A DNA stretch of 64,000 nucleotides. Origin: an uncultured Pleomorphomonas sp. Lineage in GTDB: Bacteria; Pseudomonadota; Alphaproteobacteria; Rhizobiales; Pleomorphomonadaceae. The notes below the pieces were generated by a model that did not search any database, was not told the origin of the DNA, and worked only from the letters and a program-made list of their open reading frames with translations. Position 1 is the stretch's first letter, and the number at the start of each line of letters is the position of its first letter. Position numbers and translations under genes: made by a program. Positions 1 to 7,653 of this stretch are shown piece by piece. The stretch spans positions 1 through 64,000 of the forward strand of contig CALMMQ010000001.1 of assembly GCA_937868725.1 (NCBI GenBank). Reading direction: 5' to 3'.

Positions 1-415
1 GGCGACCAACGGTCACGTAGCCGAGCTGGACAAAGACGTTGTTGAACTTGGCGCCACGATCGCTGTCTTCCATGGCGACTTCGGCGAAGGCGCGGAGCGT
101 GCCAAGATCAGTGGCCGAACGAGCGTCGAACTGAACGCGGGCAGCGTTCGTGAAGTTGACCGAGGTGCCGCCGGCATAGCTGCCAGCCGTGCCGGTCTTC
201 TTCGACGACGAGAAGGAGATGCCACCGCGGAAGCGGCCGGAGATGTCGAGGCAGGTGTCAGTGCCGGGGATGTAGAAGAAGCCGGCGCCGAAAGCGTCGC
301 AAACCTTCACGTAGTCAACGGCGGCCGGAGCAGCTTCGCCCGGCAGGTCGGCAGCGTAAGCGCCGGAAGCAACGAGGGCGGCAGCGGTGCCGAGCAGGAT
401 GCTCTTAACGTTCAT
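1..415 (-). CDS. Outer-membrane porin, 5' part only (truncated by window edge)
   Basis: This is the first 138 codons of a porin of the type abundant in the outer membrane of Hyphomicrobiales (Omp2/RopA-like). The start is the ATG at 415-413, preceded by a perfect GGAGGT ribosome binding site five bases upstream. Residues 1-21 (MNVKSILLGTAAALVASGAYA) are a signal peptide with an AYA cleavage site followed by ADLP. After it comes the family's conserved start: a VCDAFGAGFFYIPGTDTCLD segment with two cysteines, then strand-like ISGRFRGGISF. The rest of the beta barrel lies beyond base 1. The gene probably forms a general diffusion pore. Family assignment is firm; the exact porin subtype cannot be told from this fragment. 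Confidence 0.9.
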   Translation of the reverse strand, partial: MNVKSILLGTAAALVASGAYAADLPGEAAPAAVDYVKVCDAFGAGFFYIPGTDTCLDISGRFRGGISFSSSKKTGTAGSYAGGTSVNFTNAARVQFDARSATDLGTLRAFAEVAMEDSDRGAKFNNVFVQLGYVTVGR

Positions 416-1040
416 TTCTGACCTCCAAAGTCAATCTAGAGAAGGAACCCATCCCGACCTGACGACAAACGGCCTGACCGTCATCATCTCAAAGCCTGGA
501 ACCGGTTCCGGTTCTTTGCCGCCTTGTTCCGCCGCCTTACCACCCCAGGCAGTTCAGCTTCACTTGGCGGTGAGTTCCGTCTCCCGAAATCTCACGGTCA
601 TAGTGATGGCCGATCCTGAGCCGGGGTTCAACGGGAAAGACGGTCGCCGGTTCGCCACAAAGCCTATTCGAAAACCCATGTTGCAGAATTGCCACTTATA
701 TTAGCATGTGCCGAAATATAGGTGTTAAAAATTCGTTAAGTTGATGCTTCAAAAGAGAAATAGACGATGGCAACGCGTTAGGAAATGGCCGCTTTCGCGG
801 CCCTTAAGCAAACTTCCGTACCGGTTTGATCATGGCAACTCCATGACTGATCCACAGGGGTCGCCGCGCCGACGCCCGTTGCCGTCCGGTCGGGCGGCCA
901 TGATTCCCGGCCACCGGCAGCGCAGTGATTCCGCATTGCCGCTGCCAATCCGCCCAATTTCCAGACTTGCGGTTGCCGGTTCGATTCGATCAGATGGCCA
1001 GACCTCGCCATTACACCATCAACGGGTCTGCACCTCCTTC
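416..1040. other. Divergent intergenic region, porin / benE
   Basis: No convincing gene is seen in these 625 bases. The region holds the porin ribosome binding site, a 12-base palindrome GGAACCGGTTCC at 498-509, and an AT-rich stretch (about 680-780) with the candidate porin promoter. It also holds a hairpin GGCCGC-TTTC-GCGGCC at 787-802 without a following T tract, and three GATTC (GANTC-type methylation) sites at 902, 927 and 983 before benE. Open frames here lack ribosome binding sites and have composition unlike the neighbouring genes. Confidence 0.5.
698..739 (-). promoter_or_regulatory. Candidate porin promoter with CtrA-type site
   Basis: Reading the minus strand, 739-725 is TTAA-N7-TTAA followed by C, which matches the CtrA consensus TTAA-N7-TTAAC. 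A TAATAT -10-like hexamer lies at 703-698, with AACACC at the -35 position (726-721) and a 17-base spacer. The CtrA site therefore overlaps the -35 region, the arrangement of CtrA-activated promoters. It would give the porin a leader of roughly 275 bases. This is inferred from sequence only. Confidence 0.45.
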
Positions 1041-2204
1041 ATGTCCAGCCATCCTACCCTGCCCGCCGTCTTTGCCGGGCTCGTCGCCGCGTTCGTCGGT
1101 TTCGCCGGAGCTTTCACCGTTGTCGTTCAGGGCCTCGCCGCCACCGGCGCCTCGCCGGCCGAAGCCGCCTCCGGCCTGATGGCCCTCTCCATCGCCATGG
1201 GCATTTCGGGTGTCATGCTGTCGCTCCGGACGCGCATGCCGATCTCGGTCGCCTGGTCGACACCCGGCGCGGCGCTGCTCGCCAGTTCCGGCGCCGTCGT
1301 CGGCGGCTTCCCGATGGCAGTTGGCGCCTTCCTCATCGTTGGCGCCCTCATTGTCGTGGCCGGGCTGTGGAAGCCGCTCGGCCGCGCCGTGGCCGCCATC
1401 CCGATGCCGATCGCCAGCGCCATGCTGGCCGGCGTGCTGCTGTCGCTCTGCCTCGCTCCGGTCAAGGCGGTGGCGGCCGATCCGCTCACCGGTCTTGCCG
1501 TCGTGCTCACCTGGGTGCTGGTCGGCCTCTATAGAAAGGTGCTGGCGGTGCCGGCCGCCGTCATCGTCGCCGCCGTGCTGATCGGCTTCACCACCCCCAT
1601 TCCGCCTTCGGTCTGGCAGGGTCTCGTGCCGGCGCCGGTGCTGGTGATGCCGACTTTCTCGGTCGCCGCGCTGATCGGCACCGCCCTGCCGCTCTTCGTC
1701 GTCACCATGGCGGCGCAGAACATCTCCGGCATGGCAGTGCTCAACGCCAACGGCTACAAGCCGGAGTTCGGGCCGATCCTGCGCAACACCGGCATCTTCA
1801 CCATGCTCGCCGCCCCCTTTGGCGGCCATGCCGTCAATCTCGCCGCCATCACCGCGGCGCTGTGCGCCGGCCCGGAAGCGGAAGCCGATCCCGCCAAGCG
1901 CTATTGGGCGGCCATCGTCTGCGGCCTCGCCTATATCGCCGTCGGGCTCATCTCCGGCGCCGCCACCGCCTTCATCGCCGCCGCGCCGCCGATCCTCATC
2001 CAGGCCGTGGCCGGCCTCGCCCTGATGGGCGCGTTCGGCGCCTCGGCCTCGACGGCGCTCAACGCCACCGAGACGCGCGAAGCGGCGGTGATCACTTTCA
2101 TCGTCACCGCCTCCGGTGTCGGCTTTTTCGGCGTGCCCGGCGCTTTCTGGGGGCTCGTCGCCGGCATTGCCATGCATCTCGTCAACCGCCTGCGCCTGCG
2201 ATAA
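1041..2204 (+). CDS. benE: BenE-family benzoate/H+ symporter-like permease
   Basis: A 387-residue inner-membrane protein made almost entirely of hydrophobic segments separated by short loops (roughly 11-12 helices), as in the BenE family of aromatic-acid/proton symporters. Family-like stretches include the AWSTPGAALLA segment near residue 75 and the GGHAVNLAAITAALCAG segment near residue 260. The ATG at 1041 was chosen because the frame upstream is not protein-like and a CACCTCC/TTC context precedes it; no strong Shine-Dalgarno is visible. No benzoate catabolic genes lie nearby, so the substrate is inferred only from family and may differ. Confidence 0.85.
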   Translation: MSSHPTLPAVFAGLVAAFVGFAGAFTVVVQGLAATGASPAEAASGLMALSIAMGISGVMLSLRTRMPISVAWSTPGAALLASSGAVVGGFPMAVGAFLIVGALIVVAGLWKPLGRAVAAIPMPIASAMLAGVLLSLCLAPVKAVAADPLTGLAVVLTWVLVGLYRKVLAVPAAVIVAAVLIGFTTPIPPSVWQGLVPAPVLVMPTFSVAALIGTALPLFVVTMAAQNISGMAVLNANGYKPEFGPILRNTGIFTMLAAPFGGHAVNLAAITAALCAGPEAEADPAKRYWAAIVCGLAYIAVGLISGAATAFIAAAPPILIQAVAGLALMGAFGASASTALNATETREAAVITFIVTASGVGFFGVPGAFWGLVAGIAMHLVNRLRLR

Positions 2205-2230
2205 GCGCTGGCGCGGTTGTCAACGCCGCA

Positions 2231-2253
2231 TTGACCACATGGTCAACTTGCGG
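2231..2253. promoter_or_regulatory. Palindromic operator-like site
   Basis: TTGACCA-CA-TGGTCAA (2231-2246) is a perfect 7-bp inverted repeat, continuing as TGGTCAACTTGCGG to 2253. It lies about 70 bases upstream of the TerB/J-domain gene. A near copy, TGGTCAACGTTGCGG, lies at 26439-26453 upstream of pmbA. The binding factor is unknown. Confidence 0.35.
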
Positions 2254-2320
2254 TGTTTGGGGCGTGAGTGGCGCGTTTTGGCCTCGCACGCCCCGGTCAA
2301 ATGCCGTATGTTCTGTGATC

Positions 2321-3019
2321 ATGACAGTATGGCAGCAGTTCTCGGAGATCATCAGCCGCCTGCCCGACGCGGTGAGCTCGGTGGTCGAATATGTCTGTGA
2401 GGCCGTGTGTTCGCCGTTCTGCGCCGAACACCGCCGGCAGGTGACATTCACGGCTGCCATGATCGCCCTGTCGGCCAAGATGGCCAAGGCCGACGGTATC
2501 GTCACCGCCGACGAGGTCGAGGTGGTCAGCCGCCTGTTCAACGTGCCGCCGGAAGAACAGCGCAACGTCGCCCGGCTGTTCAATCTCGCCAAGCAGGACG
2601 TGGCCGGCTACCAATATTACGCCGCGCGCATCAAGTCGCTCTACGGCGACGACATCGATACGCTGTCTGACATCCTCGACGGGCTGATGTTCATCGCCGC
2701 CGCCGATGGTATCGTGCACGAGCGGGAACTGGCCTTCCTGCGCGACGTGCGCGGGCTGTTCGCCATTTCCGAGCGCACCTTTGCCCGGCTGATGGCCCGC
2801 CACACCAAGACCCCGGTCGACAGTCCCTATGCCGTGCTGGGGCTCGATCCTGGCGCCGACGCCGACGAGGTCAAGCGGGCCTGGCGGCGGCTGGCCAGCG
2901 AGCACCATCCCGACAAGCTGCAGGCACGCGGCCTGCCGTCGGATTTCATCCGCCTCGCCACCGAACGCATGGCGGCGATCAACGCCGCCTACGCCGCCAT
3001 CGCCCGGCAAGCGGCCTGA
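2321..3019 (+). CDS. TerB-like / J-domain (DjlA-like) co-chaperone
   Basis: A 232-residue protein with two recognisable parts. Residues about 30-150 resemble the TerB-like helical domain, with repeated acidic ADGIVTADE and ADGIVHERE motifs. Residues about 167-230 form a J domain with an intact HPD tripeptide at 196-198 in SEHHPDKL, which stimulates the ATPase of DnaK-type Hsp70. Unlike classical E. coli DjlA there is no obvious N-terminal membrane helix. The ATG at 2321 was chosen because the TerB-like region begins soon after it; the long upstream extension of the frame overlaps benE and is not protein-like. It ends 41 bases from the convergent ABC gene. Confidence 0.85.
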   Translation: MTVWQQFSEIISRLPDAVSSVVEYVCEAVCSPFCAEHRRQVTFTAAMIALSAKMAKADGIVTADEVEVVSRLFNVPPEEQRNVARLFNLAKQDVAGYQYYAARIKSLYGDDIDTLSDILDGLMFIAAADGIVHERELAFLRDVRGLFAISERTFARLMARHTKTPVDSPYAVLGLDPGADADEVKRAWRRLASEHHPDKLQARGLPSDFIRLATERMAAINAAYAAIARQAA

Positions 3020-3060
3020 CGCCACCCACCGGGTTCGATGCCGGCGCCCGGCGACGGCGA

Positions 3061-4920
3061 TCACTGCGCCGCCGCTTCCTCTTCTTCGACGTCGTCGTTG
3101 ATGAAGCCGCCGGACTGGCGGTTCCACAGGTCGGCATAAATGCCGCCCTCAGCCACCAGGTCCTGATGGCTGCCGGCTTCGACGATGTGACCGCCATCGA
3201 TCACCACCAGCCGGTCCATTTCCGTCAGCGTCGACAGGCGATGGGCAATGGCGATCACCGTCTTACCCTTCATCAACGCGAACAGATTCTCCTGGATCGC
3301 CGCTTCGACCTCCGAATCGAGGGCGCTGGTCGCCTCGTCGAGCACCAGGATCGGCGCGTCCTTGAGGAAGACGCGGGCGATGGCGATGCGCTGACGCTGA
3401 CCGCCGGACAGCTTGACGCCGCGTTCACCGACCTGGGCGTCGAGGCCCTTGCGACCGTCACGGTCGACCAGCGTCTCGATGAACTCCCAGGCGTTGGCCC
3501 GCCGGGCCGCTTCGGTGATCTCGGCGTCGGAGGCATCCGGCCGGCCGTAGGCGATGTTGTCGCGGATCGACCGGTGCAGCAACGAAGTGTCCTGCGTCAC
3601 CACGCCGATCGACGCCCGCAACGAATCCTGACGGACGGTGGCGATGTCGACGCCGTCGATGGTGATGGTGCCGCCCTCAAGATCGTAGAAGCGCAGCAGC
3701 AGGTTCATCAGCGTCGTCTTGCCGGCACCGGAGCGGCCGACCAGGCCGACCTTCTCGCCCGGGGCGATATCGAGGCTGATGCCATCGATCACACCCTTGC
3801 CCTTGCCGTAGTGGAAGCGGACAGCGTCGTAGCGGATGGCGCCGTGCCGCGTCGTCAGGGCCGGCGCCGCTGGCCGGTCGACGACGTCGTGCGGCTTGGC
3901 CATCATCGCCATGCCGTCGTAGACGGTGCCGAGGTTCTCGAACAGCGCCGACACTTCCCACATGATCCACTGGCTCATGCCATTGATGCGCATGGCCAGA
4001 CCGATGGCGATGGCGATGGCGCCGACGGACACGGCGTTGTCGAGCCAGAACCAGATCGACAGCGCGCCGACGGCAAACAGCGCCAGACAGTTGTTGGCGT
4101 AGACCAGCACCTGGAACCAGGTGACGAGGCGCATCTGGCTGTAGACCGTGCGCATGAACAGGTCCATGGCGTCGCGGGCGTAGGCTTCCTCGCGGCCGGC
4201 GTGAGAGAACAGCTTGACGGTGGCGATGTTGGTGTAGCTGTCGACGATGCGGCCGGTCATCACCGAGCGGGCGTCGGCCTGGGCCGCCGCCACGCGGCCG
4301 AGACGCGGCACGAAGAAGGCGACGATGGCGATGTAGATCACCAGCCAGCCGAGGAGTGGCAGCACCAGACGCGCGTCGGCGGAGGCCACCACCACCATCA
4401 TCGAGATGAAATAGCTCGCCACGTAGACGAAGACGTCGAGCATCTTCATCACCGTCTCGCGGATGGCCAGCGCCGTCTGCATCACCTTGGTCGACACGCG
4501 GCCGGCAAACTCGTTGGCGAAGAACGTCATCGAGTGCCGCAGCAGGAAGCGGTGCATCTGCCAGCGGGCGATCATCGGATAGTTGCCGAGCAGCACCTGA
4601 TGCATGACCAGCGACGACAGCGCCGCCGTCAGTGGCAGCACCAGCAGCACCACGGCCGCCATCAACACCAGGCGATGGCCCTCGGTGGCAAGGAACGTGG
4701 CCCGGTCGGCGTTACTCAGCCAGTCGACGATGTCGCCGAGAAAGCGGAACAGCGTCACTTCGCCAACGGCGATAACGGCCGAGCAGACGGACATCAACAC
4801 CAGCCAGGGAGCGGCTGGGCGTGAATAGTGCCAGAGGAAAGGCAGCAGTCCGGACGGCGGCTGCGTCGGCGCCTCGTCCGGATAGGGATCGAGGCGGTGT
4901 TCAAACCACGAGAACATCAT
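3061..4920 (-). CDS. ABC exporter, fused permease and ATPase (half-transporter)
   Basis: A 619-residue type IV ABC exporter half-molecule that should work as a homodimer in the inner membrane. Residues about 25-310 hold the six-helix transmembrane domain. The ATPase follows with Walker A GRSGAGKTT (about residue 398), signature LSGGQRQR (about 503), Walker B ILVLDEAT (about 525) and H-loop IAHRLST. The first of two adjacent ATG codons (4920) has GGAG five bases upstream. The mRNA leader contains an 18-codon ORF at 5110-5054 that may regulate it. The substrate is unknown; MsbA-like lipid or drug export are the main options. It stands alone, without partner genes. Confidence 0.9.
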   Translation of the reverse strand: MMFSWFEHRLDPYPDEAPTQPPSGLLPFLWHYSRPAAPWLVLMSVCSAVIAVGEVTLFRFLGDIVDWLSNADRATFLATEGHRLVLMAAVVLLVLPLTAALSSLVMHQVLLGNYPMIARWQMHRFLLRHSMTFFANEFAGRVSTKVMQTALAIRETVMKMLDVFVYVASYFISMMVVVASADARLVLPLLGWLVIYIAIVAFFVPRLGRVAAAQADARSVMTGRIVDSYTNIATVKLFSHAGREEAYARDAMDLFMRTVYSQMRLVTWFQVLVYANNCLALFAVGALSIWFWLDNAVSVGAIAIAIGLAMRINGMSQWIMWEVSALFENLGTVYDGMAMMAKPHDVVDRPAAPALTTRHGAIRYDAVRFHYGKGKGVIDGISLDIAPGEKVGLVGRSGAGKTTLMNLLLRFYDLEGGTITIDGVDIATVRQDSLRASIGVVTQDTSLLHRSIRDNIAYGRPDASDAEITEAARRANAWEFIETLVDRDGRKGLDAQVGERGVKLSGGQRQRIAIARVFLKDAPILVLDEATSALDSEVEAAIQENLFALMKGKTVIAIAHRLSTLTEMDRLVVIDGGHIVEAGSHQDLVAEGGIYADLWNRQSGGFINDDVEEEEAAAQ

Positions 4921-5053
4921 GGGCTCCGTAAAGCGGATCGGCGACGCCTCCTCCGTCCGGCAAACGGCTACGGGGGAGCGCGGCGAGAGATGGGCATACG
5001 GCCCCGGCGGGCCGCAAACTGTCAGGAGGAAATTGTGCTGAACCGTAGAACGC
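4921..5053 (-). promoter_or_regulatory. Structured mRNA region between leader ORF and exporter start
   Basis: On the minus strand this region has a CGGCC/GGCCG hairpin around the 5000-5015 region. A TCCTCCT stretch (5030-5024) can pair with GGAGGAGG (4954-4947). A GCTCC (4979-4975) can pair with the GGAGC of the exporter's own ribosome binding site (4927-4923). These mutually competing pairings are what a leader-controlled attenuator would need, but no folding energies were computed. Confidence 0.3.
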
Positions 5054-5110
5054 CTAGGCCTGGAGAACGAAGTTCCGGCGCGGAAGGCGCATAAGCACGG
5101 TCATATCCAT
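5054..5110 (-). CDS. Leader peptide ORF with macrolide-stalling-type MRL motif
   Basis: An 18-codon ORF, MDMTVLMRLPRRNFVLQA then TAG, with AGGGAGGG four bases before its first ATG. A second in-frame ATG at 5104 gives MTVLMRLPRR. This has M, T, M, R and L at the same positions (1, 2, 5, 6, 7) as the erythromycin-dependent stalling leaders ErmDL (MTHSMRLR) and MsrSA (MTASMRLK). It lies 133 bases upstream of an ABC exporter gene on the same strand. Translational attenuation of the exporter by a ribosome-stalling drug is an inference. Translation of the ORF is not proven. Confidence 0.55.
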   Translation of the reverse strand: MDMTVLMRLPRRNFVLQA

Positions 5111-5352
5111 GTGGCCCTCCCTTGATGGCGTTGATCTTCCGGCGCTTATAGCCGATGGCCGGCGGGCGCAAAAGTACAATTTGGCGTGAGCGGCGCAGGG
5201 AGCCTCTGTTGTGGCCGTCGGGCAACGCCCATATCAGGCGACCGGCCGGCGCCATCTTCGGATCGTCGGCCGTTTCCTGTAGAACAGCCGACCATCACCC
5301 GGCGGTGCCGATTCGCGGCATCGCCCCCCGTCCTCCGATACCCGGCCCTTCC

Positions 5353-5988
5353 ATGACTGAACGCCCCTTCGTTGCCGATGGCTACCATCCGATTCCTCCC
5401 GGCAAGCTCGCCACCGTCGTCACCTATCTCGAGATGACGCGCCGGCCCGACCGCGCGCCCCGTCCCGCCCCGGAGGGCTACACGCTCGAAGCGGTCACCG
5501 CCTGGCCGACGGCCGCCTACAAGGCGCTCTACACCGAGATCGGCTGGGAGTGGCTGTGGTCGTCGCGCCTCAGGATGGGAGACGCCCGGCTGGCCGCCCG
5601 GCTGGCCGACCCGGACCTGCGCAACTACTGCCCGGTCAAGGACGGCCGCCGGCTCGGCATGCTGGAGATGGACCACGCCGAACCGGATAACATCGAGATC
5701 ACCTTCTTCGGCCTGTCGCCGGCCGCCATCGGCGGCGGCGTCGGCGGCTGGATGATGGACCGGGCCATCGACATGGCGTTTTCCCGGTCATCGACGCGCC
5801 GGCTGTGGCTGCACACCTGCCACCTCGACAGCCCGCAGGCGCTGCCGTTCTATCAGCGCCTGGGCTTCGTGCCGTTCGCCCGCGCCGTCGAGGTGTTCGA
5901 CGACGTCCGCCTCACCGGCGAACTCGATCCGGCGGCCGGACCGCACGTACCGCTGATCCGCAATGCCCGCCGCCCCGACGGGGTTTGA
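5353..5988 (+). CDS. GNAT-family N-acetyltransferase
   Basis: A 211-residue protein of the acetyl-CoA-dependent GNAT superfamily. The core includes the PAAIGGGVGGWMMD stretch (acetyl-CoA pyrophosphate loop region, about residue 125) and the closing QALPFYQRLGFVPFARAVE segment (about 165-185) typical of the GNAT beta6-alpha4 end. The ATG at 5353 starts just before the first conserved-looking sequence; no clear Shine-Dalgarno is seen, so the start is less certain. It is divergent from the ABC exporter and followed by amn. The acceptor substrate is unknown. Confidence 0.75.
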   Translation: MTERPFVADGYHPIPPGKLATVVTYLEMTRRPDRAPRPAPEGYTLEAVTAWPTAAYKALYTEIGWEWLWSSRLRMGDARLAARLADPDLRNYCPVKDGRRLGMLEMDHAEPDNIEITFFGLSPAAIGGGVGGWMMDRAIDMAFSRSSTRRLWLHTCHLDSPQALPFYQRLGFVPFARAVEVFDDVRLTGELDPAAGPHVPLIRNARRPDGV

Positions 5989-6095
5989 GCGACCGACAGA
6001 AAAGGCGGGCCAAAACCGTCATCGTGTGGTATCGGATCGTCCGTACAACGTCCGAAAATGCGACGATCCAACGTTTGTACCAATAAGAGAACAAC

Positions 6096-7595
6096 ATGAC
6101 CCTATCGCCGCGCCCAGCCGCCCAGGCTGTCGCCACACCGCCGCATATCCCGATGACCGGCTACCGCGATGCCGGCGCGGCCGTCGACCGGCTGATCGAG
6201 ATCTACAACCGCAACACCACCTTCCTGCGGTCGTCGTTCGAGGCGGTCGTACAGGGCGAAGTGCCCGAGGGGCGCATCCGCGCCTTCTATCCGCTGATCC
6301 GCGTCACCACCCAGACGCACGGCATGGGCGATTCGCGCCTGGCCTACGGCCACATGCCCGGCCCCGGCGTCTACGAGACGACGGTGTCGCGGCCCGAACT
6401 CTATCGCGACTATCTCATCGAGCAGATCTCGGTGATCATCGGCAACTATGACGTGCCGGTGGAAGTGGGCGAAAGCACCCTGCCCATCCCGCTGCATTTC
6501 GCCTTCTACGAGGGTGCCTATGTCGAAGGCGCGCTGATGGACGGCCTGCCGCGACCGTTGCGCGACATGTTCGACGTGCCCGACCTCGCCGTCACCGACG
6601 ACGCCATCGTCAACGGCACGCTGGCCAATCGGCCGGGCGAACCGATGCCGCTCGCCCCGTTCACCGGGCCGCGCGTCGACTATTCGCTGCATCGGTTGCA
6701 GCATTACACGGCCACCTCGCCGCGCTACTTCCAGAACTTCGTGCTGTTCACCAACTACCAGTTCTACGTCGACGAGTTCGCCGAGCGGGCCCGCGAGATG
6801 ATGGCCAGCGGCCAGGGCGACTACACGGCCTTCGTCGAACCGGGCAACTTGCTGACGCCGCTCGGAGAATCGGCTCCGGTCGAGGGTGACGCCAACGCCC
6901 GCCTGCCGCAGATGCCGGCCTATCACCTGATCCGCGGCGACCATTCCGGCATCACGCTGATCAACATCGGCGTCGGCCCATCCAACGCCAAGACCATCAC
7001 CGACCACGTGGCGGTGATGCGGCCGCACGCCTGGCTGATGCTCGGCCATTGCGCCGGCCTCAGGAACAGCCAGCAGCTCGGCGACTACGTGCTGGCCCAT
7101 GGCTATGTCCGCGAGGACCACGTGCTCGACGCCGACCTGCCGCTGTGGATTCCCATCCCGCCGCTGGCCGAAGTGCAGGTGGCGCTCGAAAGCGCCGTCG
7201 CCGAGGTGACCGGCCTCACCGGCTGGGAACTCAAGCGCATCATGCGCACCGGCACCGTCGCCACCATCGACAACCGCAACTGGGAACTGCGCGACCAGCG
7301 CGGCCCGGTCAAGCGCCTCTCGCAGTCCCGCGCCATCGCGCTCGACATGGAATCGGCCACCATCGCCGCCAACGGCTTCCGCTTCCGCGTACCCTACGGC
7401 ACGCTGCTCTGCGTCTCCGACAAGCCGCTGCATGGCGAGCTCAAGCTGCCGGGCATGGCCAGCGCCTTCTACCGGCGTCAGGTCAGCCAGCACCTGGAGA
7501 TCGGCATCAAGGCCATGGAGAAGCTGCGCGAGATGCCGCCGGAACGGCTGCATTCCCGCAAGCTGCGGTCCTTCATGGAGACCGCTTTCCAGTAA
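6096..7595 (+). CDS. amn: AMP nucleosidase
   Basis: A 499-residue enzyme that cleaves AMP to adenine and ribose 5-phosphate, in purine salvage and control of AMP level. The N-terminal AMP-nucleosidase domain (about residues 20-190) contains YNRNTTFLRSSFE and the RVTTQTHGMGDSRLAYGH stretch. The C-terminal nucleoside-phosphorylase fold has GDHSGITLINIGVGPSNAKT, HCAGLRNSQQLGDYVLAH and the late DMESATIAANGFRFRVPYGT with the nucleobase-binding acidic residue. Length matches the family. An AAGAGA ribosome binding site lies seven bases before the ATG. Followed 58 bases later by a HAD phosphatase on the same strand. Confidence 0.95.
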   Translation: MTLSPRPAAQAVATPPHIPMTGYRDAGAAVDRLIEIYNRNTTFLRSSFEAVVQGEVPEGRIRAFYPLIRVTTQTHGMGDSRLAYGHMPGPGVYETTVSRPELYRDYLIEQISVIIGNYDVPVEVGESTLPIPLHFAFYEGAYVEGALMDGLPRPLRDMFDVPDLAVTDDAIVNGTLANRPGEPMPLAPFTGPRVDYSLHRLQHYTATSPRYFQNFVLFTNYQFYVDEFAERAREMMASGQGDYTAFVEPGNLLTPLGESAPVEGDANARLPQMPAYHLIRGDHSGITLINIGVGPSNAKTITDHVAVMRPHAWLMLGHCAGLRNSQQLGDYVLAHGYVREDHVLDADLPLWIPIPPLAEVQVALESAVAEVTGLTGWELKRIMRTGTVATIDNRNWELRDQRGPVKRLSQSRAIALDMESATIAANGFRFRVPYGTLLCVSDKPLHGELKLPGMASAFYRRQVSQHLEIGIKAMEKLREMPPERLHSRKLRSFMETAFQ

Positions 7596-7653
7596 CGGCC
7601 GCTGCCGTCATCCCGCCCCCACTTCTTTCCGCGCCAGGGAGGCGCGTCTGCCC

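Noticed and set aside
498..509. GGAACCGGTTCC palindrome as a specific operator
   Set aside because: Perfect 12-base palindromes are expected several times in a window this size; nothing else supports this one.
1011..2177. Long minus-strand frame of 388 codons opposite benE
   Set aside because: It is an antisense shadow of the permease: rich in Arg/Gly/Asp/His with no family resemblance, and it lacks a ribosome binding site.
3166..4824. Long plus-strand frame of 552 codons opposite the ABC exporter
   Set aside because: The translation is His/Gln/Asp/Gly-rich, typical of an antisense frame in GC-rich coding DNA, and the exporter on the other strand is certain.
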